A stretch of 64,000 bases of DNA from DAOMNO01 sp035443885 (lineage in GTDB: Bacteria > Planctomycetota > Phycisphaerae > Phycisphaerales > SM1A02). Location of the stretch: NCBI GenBank assembly GCA_035443885.1, contig DAOMNO010000017.1, forward strand, positions 1 to 64,000, in the 5' to 3' direction. A program made the position numbers and the translations under genes. Numbering within the stretch: the stretch's first letter is position 1; each line of letters starts with the position of its first letter. Below the pieces are notes generated by a model that was not told the DNA's origin, made no database searches, and saw only the letters and a program-made list of their open reading frames with translations. Below, piece after piece: positions 6,008 to 14,369 of the stretch.

Positions 6008-8944
6008 TTACTCCAACGTCGGCAGGATGCCCGATCGATCGAGCAGCGTAACGAGTCGATCGAGCGCTTCGCGCGAAGGAGCCTGCGATGACGAAAGCTC
6101 CTGGCTAAGCCGCTGCCGCTCTGATTCGGTTCGCAGATAGCGCACGGCGGTGTCCGCGATCGCCGCCACTGGCATGGATTCCAGATACTCGAACCCTTCG
6201 CGATACACGATTCTCGCACTGAGCGATTTCGCCATGATCCACTTGAGATACGGCTTCGGCGTGCGCGTCCAGAGGCGATCTTTCACTGTCTCGACCAGAA
6301 TCGGTGGCAGGTGATCGATGACCAGCGTGCGCAGCAGCGACAGATCGTCTTCAGGCAGCGAATCAATCGCCGCTTCGATGGCGTCCGCTGTTCGCATCAT
6401 CACACGGCTGATGCGTGTGCTGAGGTCAGGCAGCGGGATGTGCGGCCGATGGCGATGAATGCGCATCAGCAGCTCCGCTTCTCGCCGCGCCAATCCACGC
6501 AGCTTGACGAGCACCTGCTCGACGAAGCGTTCCTTGATGGCGAGGAACTCTTCGTCGCTGAGCAACATGCACGCGATGATTTCGTAGCTGGAGCAGATCA
6601 CGCCGCACTTATTGGCGGATGAATCCTTGATGATGACTGCGCCGTGGTCCGACAATTCCTGCCGCGCCTGCGGGTTGAAGAACAGGTTGGCTCCTTCCAC
6701 GACAAGCCGACTGCTTGGCACGCCTTCCTTCGTCAGGAACTCGCGCCAGTTTTCTGCGTGAACAGTATTCGGCCGTCCGCCGCACGGCATGAATGCATCA
6801 GACACGACGCGATTGTGCATTGTGTTGCGCAGCCGCACACCCTGCGGTTCATCCAGCGTGGCCAGCCGACCGCGCGGGCCGATCTTGCTGCGATCGAAGT
6901 GCGCAATCGGGAGTGAGGCTCGCACGAGGCGAAGGAGTTCATCGTGGTCGAGTCCGTCGGGGTCTTCCGCGCAACCGCTGCCGTCCGCAATGCCGACGAT
7001 TCGCGCGTTCGTGCCGTACTCGCGATGAAGAATGCGAATGCCGTTGCCCGCCACATCGCCATCCGGCCCGCCGGTGATTTTGACGGTGAACGGCTGCTGT
7101 TTGGGGTCGATGCCGACAGCCTTGAGCGCGACATCAAGGAACACGGCGACACCTTCACTGGTTACGCCATACTCCTTGTGGTTGATGCCCGCGCCGGGCT
7201 TGGAACTCATCAGTGCGGCGGGGGTCGGATAGCCGCGCTGCTTTGCACGCGCAACGATCCAGTTAATCAGCTCTGGCGTGATGTTCTCATCCGGGCCGAG
7301 GTACAGCAGTTCCTGCATTTCGTGGCGGTCCACAATGCGCTGCTTCGCGGCCGGGTCAGGCGTAATGAGATCCAGCAGCGAATCGACGAAACCCTTGACG
7401 CTGCGACTCGGCCTCGCACCTGGCGCAACGAGAATCGCCGCCTTCGCACCGCCTTCAGGAATGTCCTTGTTCTTAAGCTGCTGCGCGAAAGCAAGGCCGT
7501 AAGCTTCGTCATACAACCGCTCGGCTTCGCGGCCAAACTGCTCAATCCCGATCGGACAGATGGCCCGCACGCCGCCTCGCGCGATGTCGCGAAATCGCAC
7601 ATGGAAGCCATTAAACCCGCGACCATGAACGAAGAATACGCCATAGGGAAGCTCCGGCCGCTCTTCGGTGGCGAGGAATACCGGGTCCAGCCGCATCGCC
7701 AGCGCGTAACGCTCTTCGATGTAAATATTGGTGCGGAGCACGGCATTCACCGCGTCGAGCATCTTCAGCAGCAGCGTGCGGCTGTCTTCAAGATCAACTG
7801 CCGTTCCGATCTCGCTGCGCAATTCGGCAAACCGCGTGTGGAATGACTTGTCATCCAGAGGATTCGCCGGATTGAAGCGATCCAGAAAGAGCCTTGCGAC
7901 CTTTGCGGATTGCTCAATGTTACGTTCGGCCAATCGACCGATACGGTCCGGGCTGAATGCATACGGGTTCAGCTTCACGAGTACCTGATGCGCGAGATCG
8001 CCGAGCGCGACGACGAGTTCCGCGGTAGGCGTGTCGATCTCACTATGCCGTGCTGCAAGTTCGAGCGTGCGATCATCAAGCCATTTGTTTCGCAGCAGGT
8101 CGCCTCGCAGGACGTTCCAGAGCGGGCCATCCGGCGCGATCGGGCCGCCATCCGGCGATTGCACGACGAAACTCAGCAAACCAATCGTGCCGTTCGGACC
8201 GTCATCAATCACATCCAGATGCGCGCGATGAATATTCACGGACGATCGCGCTAACCGCGTGGCAATGCGCTCGAACATGACGCGCTGTGTGGCATTGCCG
8301 ACCGCCACGGTGATGCGGCATTGCGTGGGGTCAGATTCCGGCTCCAGCGAGATCGCTGCGCCATCCGTGCCCGTCAGCCGCTGCGTCAGCTCCCAGTTCT
8401 TGCAGATGCGCAGCGGCGTAACAGTCAAGACATACTCGGCGCGGCAATGCTTGAGGTGCTCCGTGATCATCGCGCGAGTCATCGTCCGGCAGTTTGTCGC
8501 TGCGTACTCAACCGTCTGCTCCAGCTTCTGCGCCTGCAGCGGGTCGTTGGGGTCGAACATCGGCGCTTCGCCAAACTCGAAGGTGTCGAGCACGAGGCTG
8601 CCGTCATTCGCCGTGTGAATCTTCGCAGCGCGCAGATGACGATCGTGCGGCAACTCTCGGACGATGTCCGCCAGCACGCCCGGGTAGTCAAGTGGTCTCA
8701 TGCTTGTCCACTGCGACCCGTCTTCGCTGCGCAACGTAAGCTCAATGGGCCGGTTCGACGCCTTGGCTGCGATGATCGCGCGAAGGTGGCTGAGCTGCGT
8801 AGCGTGGTCGGTATCCTGAAAGTACATCAGTGGCATCTGCTGCAGGAACCACGGCACAACTTCCTCCGCTGTTTCGCGCAGGCCACGTGTCAGTTCGTCC
8901 ACCACCGAAGCGGGATCGGACGGCTTGCCAGTCAGAACGCTCAT
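6008..8944 (-). CDS. Large NAD-type glutamate dehydrogenase (~110 kDa)
   Basis: 978 aa from the ATG at 8944. It converts glutamate to 2-oxoglutarate and ammonium, feeding carbon into the TCA cycle. The N-terminal half is the poorly conserved regulatory part of large GDHs. The catalytic core shows PYGVFFVHGRGFNGFHVRF, RDIARGGVRAI, QLKNKDIPEGGAKAA (substrate and catalytic Lys region) and the dinucleotide-binding segment KITGGPDGDVAGNGIRIL, then VEGANLFFNPQAR and KDSSANKCGVICSSYEI. Length places it between the ~450-aa hexameric and ~1600-aa bacterial enzymes, near the 115-kDa class. The frame is open further up to 9046, but that would add a hydrophobic segment (LLRSLLLLVCLVWYHY) unsuited to a cytosolic enzyme; ATG 8959 is also possible. 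Confidence 0.92.
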   Translation of the reverse strand: MSVLTGKPSDPASVVDELTRGLRETAEEVVPWFLQQMPLMYFQDTDHATQLSHLRAIIAAKASNRPIELTLRSEDGSQWTSMRPLDYPGVLADIVRELPHDRHLRAAKIHTANDGSLVLDTFEFGEAPMFDPNDPLQAQKLEQTVEYAATNCRTMTRAMITEHLKHCRAEYVLTVTPLRICKNWELTQRLTGTDGAAISLEPESDPTQCRITVAVGNATQRVMFERIATRLARSSVNIHRAHLDVIDDGPNGTIGLLSFVVQSPDGGPIAPDGPLWNVLRGDLLRNKWLDDRTLELAARHSEIDTPTAELVVALGDLAHQVLVKLNPYAFSPDRIGRLAERNIEQSAKVARLFLDRFNPANPLDDKSFHTRFAELRSEIGTAVDLEDSRTLLLKMLDAVNAVLRTNIYIEERYALAMRLDPVFLATEERPELPYGVFFVHGRGFNGFHVRFRDIARGGVRAICPIGIEQFGREAERLYDEAYGLAFAQQLKNKDIPEGGAKAAILVAPGARPSRSVKGFVDSLLDLITPDPAAKQRIVDRHEMQELLYLGPDENITPELINWIVARAKQRGYPTPAALMSSKPGAGINHKEYGVTSEGVAVFLDVALKAVGIDPKQQPFTVKITGGPDGDVAGNGIRILHREYGTNARIVGIADGSGCAEDPDGLDHDELLRLVRASLPIAHFDRSKIGPRGRLATLDEPQGVRLRNTMHNRVVSDAFMPCGGRPNTVHAENWREFLTKEGVPSSRLVVEGANLFFNPQARQELSDHGAVIIKDSSANKCGVICSSYEIIACMLLSDEEFLAIKERFVEQVLVKLRGLARREAELLMRIHRHRPHIPLPDLSTRISRVMMRTADAIEAAIDSLPEDDLSLLRTLVIDHLPPILVETVKDRLWTRTPKPYLKWIMAKSLSARIVYREGFEYLESMPVAAIADTAVRYLRTESERQRLSQELSSSQAPSREALDRLVTLLDRSGILPTLE

Positions 8945-9472
8945 CGTTTTTTCGCGCATCGTGTAGTGATACCATACGAGGCATACGAGAAGCAAGAGGG
9001 AACGAAGTAAGGACTTCACCCTGAACTGCCGCTCGCCGGGATGCATCAGCCCTCAAAAGGCGACCACGCCGCCTTTCATGGGCGGCGCGGTCTTCGATCT
9101 CCTCCATTTCCTCGACTGGCCCGTACCCCGACACAGATCTTTCTCCCCTCTGGAAAACCTGCCTTTTTCTCTTCCGCCCACTCCGGCACAACGTGGTACC
9201 GAGTTTGCCCGCCGCGATACACGATCCCCAACCAGGAGCCCGACTCAACTTTGCCAACCCGAGAAAAACGAAAAGCCGCAGGCCCTCAGCAGCCTTGCTC
9301 AGCTTCCCGGTCAGCCTGACCGGTGCGTTTTTCTGTTGGCATTCCACGTCACGGTGGGGAACGACGGATGCGCGAGCTTCGTGGGATTCCGCCGCAGGAG
9401 TCGTACTGTAACACAGATTCTCCACCGATGGAAACAAAAAATGACAAGTTATCCCCAAGAATTTTGCAGTTT
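8945..9472. other. Intergenic region between Nudix gene and glutamate dehydrogenase
   Basis: About 530 bp with no credible gene. Both flanking genes are on the minus strand, so it should hold the 3' end of the Nudix transcript, the terminator-like structure at 9262-9334 and the promoter and leader of the dehydrogenase. Overlapping plus-strand frames here have low-complexity Arg/Ser/Pro composition and no recognisable domain. Confidence 0.6.
9262..9334. terminator. Nested inverted repeats with T-runs, probable terminator
   Basis: CCGGTCA (9307-9313) pairs with TGACCGG (9317-9323) over a 3-nt loop, followed on the plus strand by TGCGTTTTT. An outer pair AGAAAAACG (9262-9270) and CGTTTTTCT (9326-9334) makes the structure symmetrical, so on the minus strand it also ends in a T-rich run (CTTTTCGTTTTTCT). 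It most likely ends the Nudix transcript coming from the right. Confidence 0.5.
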
Positions 9473-9988
9473 TTAAGTTGGCGGGACTTTGAGAAGCGCA
9501 GCATGAATCAACGGCAGAAGTGGCCGGTTTGCTTCCGGCATCGGCCATTGGTCGAGGTCGTGAGGCAGAACCCAATGGAATGTCGCTGCCAGTGTCGGCT
9601 CCGCTCCTGCTGGTACCTGGACCAGAAACACGTGCAGGCGGACTGAGCGATCTGGGTAATCATGCTCCAAAACGATGAGCGGATCGATTTGCACCGCTGC
9701 AAGTCCGGTCTCCTCAGCCAGCTCCCTCGCAGCAGCATCGCAGGGTCGCTCACCCGCGTAAACCTTGCCACCTGGGAACTCCCATAACCCCCCACAGTGG
9801 GCGCTTTCAGGACGAAGAGCGAGCAGCACGAAAGCGTGGTTCGACCCGTCATTCCCATCGATATATCGCCATGCGACTGCAAGGGCGACATCGATGACTT
9901 TTCGACCATCATCAATGTGTTTGATTGAAGGCCACGTATGGCTCCGAAACCGGGTATTTTTGCACATAAGACTTTGATAATAATCCAT
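9473..9988 (-). CDS. Nudix hydrolase, MutT-like (8-oxo-dGTP diphosphatase type)
   Basis: 171 aa. The Nudix box (G-x5-E-x7-R-E-x-x-E-E-x-G) is complete: GGKVYAGERPCDAAAREL followed by AEETGL. Strong MutT-type context: VIDVALAVAWR before it, LWEFPGGK leading in, and HVFLVQVPAG after. MutT-type enzymes hydrolyse oxidised dGTP to the monophosphate, but substrate cannot be fixed from sequence. The catalytic domain begins near residue 30; the first 25 residues are poorly conserved, so the true start may be the ATG at 9967. Stand-alone gene, divergent from the orphan terminator region. Confidence 0.88.
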   Translation of the reverse strand: MDYYQSLMCKNTRFRSHTWPSIKHIDDGRKVIDVALAVAWRYIDGNDGSNHAFVLLALRPESAHCGGLWEFPGGKVYAGERPCDAAARELAEETGLAAVQIDPLIVLEHDYPDRSVRLHVFLVQVPAGAEPTLAATFHWVLPHDLDQWPMPEANRPLLPLIHAALLKVPPT

Positions 9989-10066
9989 TTACGAAAATGT
10001 CTCACAACCCGCTATTGCGCCATTGACCGGACTGCCGACATGACACTACTGTCTTGCAGAAACCAG

Positions 10067-10131
10067 CACGGCCTTCTGGCCGTGGCGTGCCGCCGTCCGG
10101 AGTGTCGGAGCGTCCGGGCGGCGGTTTTTTT
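10067..10131 (+). terminator. Strong orphan intrinsic terminator preceded by a second hairpin
   Basis: A 12-bp stem (10090-10101 with 10113-10124, one G-T pair) with an 11-nt loop runs straight into seven Ts (10125-10131), a textbook intrinsic terminator. A perfect 7-bp hairpin with a TTCT loop (10067-10084) precedes it. No plus-strand gene ends here: the Nudix gene upstream is divergent and the next gene starts at 10220. It therefore terminates either a small RNA starting after 9988 or a premature leader transcript of the 10220 gene. Confidence 0.85.
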
Positions 10132-10219
10132 ATGCGCCACGCGGGTTTTCTATCGCGAAACGATTTGCCCGGCTGCTGAGCGACGGGTATTTTGCCGACC
10201 ATCAATCATGGAGGCATAC

Positions 10220-10879
10220 GTGAACATCATCATCCCCGTTTCAATCGCATTCGCAACCTGCGTTACCGGTATCGCGGCAGCAGATTCAACCGCCGCCGAG
10301 AACGCCGCTCCGCAGCGGTTCGAGTTCAAGTATGACCCCTCGCATGATGCCGTGCGCACGCACGACGCGAGTAGCAACATCGCGTTCGCTGCCCTCGGCG
10401 CACCTGCGTTCGGCTCCGCGGGAAGCACGCGTTGGAGCGTTCAGGGCGGTGTTGGCATCGATGTGAAGCGATCCGAGAATAAACTCGGCCTGCTCGGCCT
10501 TGGAATCAGCCACTTCATCTTTGAAAACCTCAGCCTCGACGCAGAGCTGAACGCGATGTTCTTCGATCAGCGCGGCAGCGATGCATTCGGTGGCAACCTC
10601 AACTTCCTCTTCCGCTGGCACTTCTTCGCCCAGGAGACATGGTCCATCTACCTCGACGGCGGCGCGGGCGTGCTCTTCACCACGCGCGATGTGCCCTCAA
10701 ACGGATCGTCGTTCAACTTCACGCCACAGGCTGGCCTCGGTGTCAGCTTCGATATCGGCAATGACATGCGCGTCCTCACCGGTGTGCGCTGGCACCACAT
10801 CTCGAACGCCAGCACGTATCGCTCAAACCCCGGCCGAGACAGCGTGATGGGCTACGTGGGCTTGAGCATGCCCTTCTGA
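10220..10879 (+). CDS. PagL-like outer-membrane lipid A deacylase family protein
   Basis: 219 aa. The GTG at 10220 is preferred over ATG 10208 because GGAGG (10210-10214) sits five bases upstream of it and overlaps the ATG. Signal peptide (IIIPVSIAFATCVTGIAAA), then alternating beta strands ending in aromatic Phe, as in an eight-stranded outer-membrane barrel. WHHISNAS (His192/193, Ser195) followed by NPGRDSV matches the PagL catalytic His-Ser pattern; the acidic third residue would be Asp207 where PagL has Glu. PagL removes the 3-O-acyl chain from lipid A. Family membership is likely; activity is uncertain because of the Glu-to-Asp difference. It may be under attenuation by the upstream terminator. 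Confidence 0.7.
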   Translation: MNIIIPVSIAFATCVTGIAAADSTAAENAAPQRFEFKYDPSHDAVRTHDASSNIAFAALGAPAFGSAGSTRWSVQGGVGIDVKRSENKLGLLGLGISHFIFENLSLDAELNAMFFDQRGSDAFGGNLNFLFRWHFFAQETWSIYLDGGAGVLFTTRDVPSNGSSFNFTPQAGLGVSFDIGNDMRVLTGVRWHHISNASTYRSNPGRDSVMGYVGLSMPF

Positions 10880-10910
10880 CGCACGACGATTCAACATCAT
10901 CATCAAAAGC

Positions 10911-10941
10911 AAGAAGGCAAAGGAGCTTCCTTTGCCTTCTT
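10911..10941. terminator. Bidirectional terminator between the PagL-like gene and fabF
   Basis: A perfect 14-bp stem (10911-10924 with 10928-10941) closes on GCT. It lies 31 bp after the PagL-like stop and 28 bp after the convergent fabF stop. The stem's own A/T-rich ends (CTTCTTTG one way, CTTGCTTTTGATG the other) give T-rich exits on both strands. Confidence 0.85.
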
Positions 10942-10969
10942 TGTCGTACTGAGAAAGATTCGGCACAAC

Positions 10970-12229
10970 TCAATCGCCGCGATACTTGGCGAACGCAAGG
11001 CTCACGTTGTGCCCGCCGAAGCCGAACGAGTTGTTGAGCGCACATCGCACCGGCCGCTCCTGCGCGGTATTCGCGACGAAGTCGAGCGCGAAGCCGTCGT
11101 CAGGATGTTCCAGGTTGATCGTCGGCGGCATGATGTCGTGATACACAGCAAGAATCACGGCGACCGACTCCACGCCACCCGCAGCGCCAAGCGTGTGGCC
11201 CGTCATGGATTTCGTCGAGCACATCGTCAGCTTGCGCGCATGATCGTTGAACAGGCTCATCACCGCAGTCACTTCCGCAGCGTCGCCCAACGGCGTTGAT
11301 GTGCCGTGTGCATTGATGTGATCGATCTGATCCAGATTCAGGCGCGCATCGCGCATCGCTTCTTCCATCGCCCGCTTCGCGCCTTTGCCTTCCGCATCCG
11401 GCGCTGCGATGTGATCTGCATCGCCTGATGAACCGAAGCCGACGATCTCCGCGTAAATCTTCGCGCCGCGCGCTTTGGCATGGGCCAGTTCTTCGAGAAT
11501 GATGACTGCTGCGCCTTCCGAAAGGACGAAACCGTCACGATCGCGATCGAACGGCCGCGAAGCGCGTTGCGGCTCATCATTCCGAGTGGAGAGCGCTTTC
11601 ATGGCGGCAAACGAGCTGATGCATAAAGGTGAAATGGCCGCCTCAGCACCACCCGCGAACATCACCTCGGCATCACCTCGTTGGATCAGATGAAACGCCG
11701 TGCCGATGGCATGCGCGCCGGTTGCACACGCGGTGGCCACCGCCGAGTTCACGCCGCGAAGATCATGACGAATCGACACGTTGCCAGCGCATGCGTTCAC
11801 CATGAGTTTGGGCACGGTGAAGGGACTGATTTTGCGCGGCCCCCCTTCAAGCAGGCGACGATGGCCTTCTTCAATCGTGAGAATGCCGCCGACGCCGGAA
11901 CCGATGACCACACCGCGTCGATAGGGGTCGCCCGTCGAGAAATCGATGCCGCAATCTCTCGCGGCTTCATCCGCCGCACCCATGCCGAGCAGACAGAAGC
12001 GGTCCATGCGTTTCAGTTCGCGATGCTCAACGACGGACGAGCCGTCCCAGTCGGCAATCTCACCGGCGATTCGCACGCTCCACTGGTCGTCCTGTTGAAA
12101 GCATGTGATCGGCCCGATGCCGGACCGCCCTTCGATCAACCCTTTCCATGTGGTGGGCACGTCATGCCCAAGGTTCGTCACCGCGCCAAGGCCGGTGATA
12201 ACGACGCGCCGCCTCGGATAACTGGTCAT
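10970..12229 (-). CDS. fabF: Beta-ketoacyl-ACP synthase II
   Basis: 419 aa, normal length. It condenses malonyl-ACP with acyl-ACP in type II fatty acid elongation. The thiolase fold is complete with catalytic Cys168 (VATACATGAH), His308 (NAHGTSTPLGD), Lys340 and His345 (KSMTGHTLGAAGG). The start gives MTSYPRRRVVITGLGAVTNLG, a typical N-terminus. It is the last gene of the fab cluster, 129 bp after acpP, and ends at a strong bidirectional terminator. Confidence 0.96.
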   Translation of the reverse strand: MTSYPRRRVVITGLGAVTNLGHDVPTTWKGLIEGRSGIGPITCFQQDDQWSVRIAGEIADWDGSSVVEHRELKRMDRFCLLGMGAADEAARDCGIDFSTGDPYRRGVVIGSGVGGILTIEEGHRRLLEGGPRKISPFTVPKLMVNACAGNVSIRHDLRGVNSAVATACATGAHAIGTAFHLIQRGDAEVMFAGGAEAAISPLCISSFAAMKALSTRNDEPQRASRPFDRDRDGFVLSEGAAVIILEELAHAKARGAKIYAEIVGFGSSGDADHIAAPDAEGKGAKRAMEEAMRDARLNLDQIDHINAHGTSTPLGDAAEVTAVMSLFNDHARKLTMCSTKSMTGHTLGAAGGVESVAVILAVYHDIMPPTINLEHPDDGFALDFVANTAQERPVRCALNNSFGFGGHNVSLAFAKYRGD

Positions 12230-12358
12230 GTCGCCCGACCCCTCATGCCATCAACCCCAAAAGGCAACGCCCTGCGACGGCGCAGGCACAGCGCAGCCGC
12301 TTCAGAACAAGCCGAAACGCCGACGCTGGCATCGGCGCGATGGCGCGCGATGACAACC

Positions 12359-12604
12359 TTACTTGTTGGCATTCTGCATGATGTAGGAGATAGCCTGTCC
12401 AACGGTCTGAATCTTCTCCGCATCCTCGTCTGGAATGGAGGTTTCGAACTCGTCTTCGAGTTCCATCACCAACTCCACGGTGTCGAGGCTGTCGGCGTTC
12501 AGATCGTTGGCGAAGCTGGTCTCCCGGCTGATTTCGGCCTTATCGACGCCCATTTGTTCAGCGACGATCTCAACGACCTTGGCTTCAATCTCGGCTTCCG
12601 TCAC
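12359..12604 (-). CDS. acpP: Acyl carrier protein
   Basis: 81 aa, starting at GTG 12604 with AGGAG eight bases upstream; the frame is open further up but codes for nothing ACP-like. Ser39 in NADSLDTVELV is the 4'-phosphopantetheine attachment site. Acidic throughout with the usual four-helix ACP pattern (EFETSIPDEDAEKI in helix III). It carries growing acyl chains for FabD, FabG and FabF encoded on either side. Confidence 0.96.
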   Translation of the reverse strand: MTEAEIEAKVVEIVAEQMGVDKAEISRETSFANDLNADSLDTVELVMELEDEFETSIPDEDAEKIQTVGQAISYIMQNANK

Positions 12605-12719
12605 GGTTGAATCTCCTGAAAACTGTAGTGCTGGTTGTAGGCCAGAGGGCAGAGAATCCGCCCGGCCGCATTCTAGATGAACATGCTCCGAATCGCCAAC
12701 ACGCTCGCGGCCATGGGGT

Positions 12720-13433
12720 TCAGCACACCATTCCGCCATCCACCACGATCACCTGCCCCGTCAGATACCCCGCCAGGTCGGATGTTACAAACGACACGGT
12801 ATGGGCGATTTCCTCAGGCCTGCCGAACCGCCGCGCAGGCAGGTTCTTGATGACCTCTTCCTTGAGCTGCTGCGGCAGGGCCTCGGTCATCGCCGTTTCG
12901 ACAAACCCCGGTGCGACCACATTCGCGGTGATGCCCTTCGAGCCGAACTCCTTGGCGATCGTCTTCGTGAGGCCAGCCAGCCCCGCTTTGGCTGCTGCAT
13001 AGTTCGCCTGACCTGTATTGCCGATGACACCGGTAACAGAGCCGATGTTGACAATGCGACCGAACTTCCCGCGCATCATCGGCCTCGCTGCGGCTCGACA
13101 GGCAACAAACGCCGACTTCAGGTTGACGTTGATGACCTCATCAAAATCGTCATCGCTCATGCGAAGCATCAGCCCATCGCGCGTGATGCCTGCGTTGTTG
13201 ACGAGAATGTCAAGCCGCCCATGCGTTGATGCCACCGCTTCGATCAGCTCGGTCAGCGCTTCGCTGTTGCCGATGTCGCACGCGCGAACTTCCGCCACGC
13301 CGCCTGCCTGTTGAATGCTCTGGCAGACTTCTTCAAGCGATGACTCCGTCCGGCTGACCAATACGACCAGACGGCCATCCGCAGCGAGGCGCTCTGCGAT
13401 CGCACGGCCGATGCCGCGGCTGGCTCCCGTCAC
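12720..13433 (-). CDS. fabG: 3-oxoacyl-ACP reductase, start codon problem
   Basis: 237 aa from GTG 13433. It reduces 3-oxoacyl-ACP with NADPH. The nucleotide-binding TGASRGIGRA, NNAG, and the Ser132-Tyr145-Lys149 catalytic set (NIGSVTG, NYAAAKAG) are present, and the C-terminus GQVIVVDGGM is complete. Starting at GTG 13433 removes most of the first beta strand: the in-frame codons just upstream encode IAIV-TGASRG, and the frame stays open to TGA 13469-13467 with no ATG, GTG or TTG. AAGGG plus ATG stands at 13461 but in another frame (MSSSNSALPL, then stop). An ATC (13454) or ATT start, or a one-base sequence error, would give a normal FabG. Confidence 0.88.
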   Translation of the reverse strand: MTGASRGIGRAIAERLAADGRLVVLVSRTESSLEEVCQSIQQAGGVAEVRACDIGNSEALTELIEAVASTHGRLDILVNNAGITRDGLMLRMSDDDFDEVINVNLKSAFVACRAAARPMMRGKFGRIVNIGSVTGVIGNTGQANYAAAKAGLAGLTKTIAKEFGSKGITANVVAPGFVETAMTEALPQQLKEEVIKNLPARRFGRPEEIAHTVSFVTSDLAGYLTGQVIVVDGGMVC

Positions 13434-13571
13434 AATGGCAATGCGCTGTTCGATGACGACATCCCTTCAATGATGGGTGAAAAAATGGCCCGCATACGCG
13501 AGCCATGAAACATTCGAGCATGGATTGTACTGCGTCCTCGCCGCCTGCCAACTCGCAAGCGCACGAAACGA

Positions 13572-14369
13572 TCAGTTGCCGATGGGGATGCCCGGCGCAC
13601 GGCGAGGCGGCGGATCGTTGCCGCCTGGAGCGGCTGGCGCAGGCGATGCAGGACCGGCGGGGCCGCCCGGCGCGGGGCCGGTAGGACCACCGCCTTGCGA
13701 ATCCGCCTCGCGGCCACCTTCATCCAAGTTGCGCTGTGGCAGTTGAACCGGCGTATCGGGCCGAGCTGCCAGCTCACGCTCTTCATCGAGAATCGAATGC
13801 CACGCCTTAATCCAGTCCGTGCCGCTCAGCTTGTTCACCATGTTTGGCGGCGTGGCTGCTGCGTCGAACGTAACTGAATCGCCGGAGATTGTGTAGTACC
13901 AAAGCTGTGGCTGGAACTCACCAGCCACGTCAAACAGAGCGAGCGCACATTCGCCATATGTGCTCATTCCCGTCTGCACATCAATGCGCGTAATCTTTGA
14001 CGTAGTGCGTTCCCACTCGCCCGATTCCACCATCGCTTGCAGTTCACGCTGATCCGCAGAACTGAGCTTGCGGGCGAGCGCACGCGAATCGCCTCGCGCG
14101 AAGGCATCAAAGAACTCCAGCACGGCCTTGCGCGCCTCATCCGTATCCGGCGCGTAATCCTCCGGCAGCGAGACGCGCGGGTCGATGCGCAACTGCGCCA
14201 TCAGATCGCTGATCGGGGTCGTCGGGGGCACATCAGGCGCAGGCGGCGGTGGCACATAGGCGGGGGCAGGCGGCGGGCCTTCCGGTTCGCCAGAGCAGCC
14301 CGGCAGGCCGAGAACCAGCGCGCCGAGGAGCGCGCCAGCGGTGAAAAACGATTGTTTAGGGTTCATCAT
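13572..14369 (-). CDS. Predicted lipoprotein of the fab cluster, unknown function
   Basis: 265 aa. Lipoprotein signal peptide with lipobox LGLPGC and a Pro-rich linker (PPPAPAYVPPPP) just after. The middle is a globular domain of ~150 residues with an RKAVLEFFDAFARGD pattern, resembling small NTF2-like or DUF4878-like stress domains, and AMVESGEWERT. The last ~50 residues are low-complexity Gly/Pro/Ala. Its start overlaps the end of fabD by 14 bp, so it is translationally coupled to fatty-acid genes although nothing in it suggests an enzyme. No function assigned. Confidence 0.8.
   Translation of the reverse strand: MMNPKQSFFTAGALLGALVLGLPGCSGEPEGPPPAPAYVPPPPAPDVPPTTPISDLMAQLRIDPRVSLPEDYAPDTDEARKAVLEFFDAFARGDSRALARKLSSADQRELQAMVESGEWERTTSKITRIDVQTGMSTYGECALALFDVAGEFQPQLWYYTISGDSVTFDAAATPPNMVNKLSGTDWIKAWHSILDEERELAARPDTPVQLPQRNLDEGGREADSQGGGPTGPAPGGPAGPASPAPAAPGGNDPPPRRAPGIPIGN

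Noticed and set aside
9041..9476. Plus-strand frames in the gap before glutamate dehydrogenase
   Set aside because: Low-complexity composition, no recognisable start signal and overlap with the terminator-like structure.
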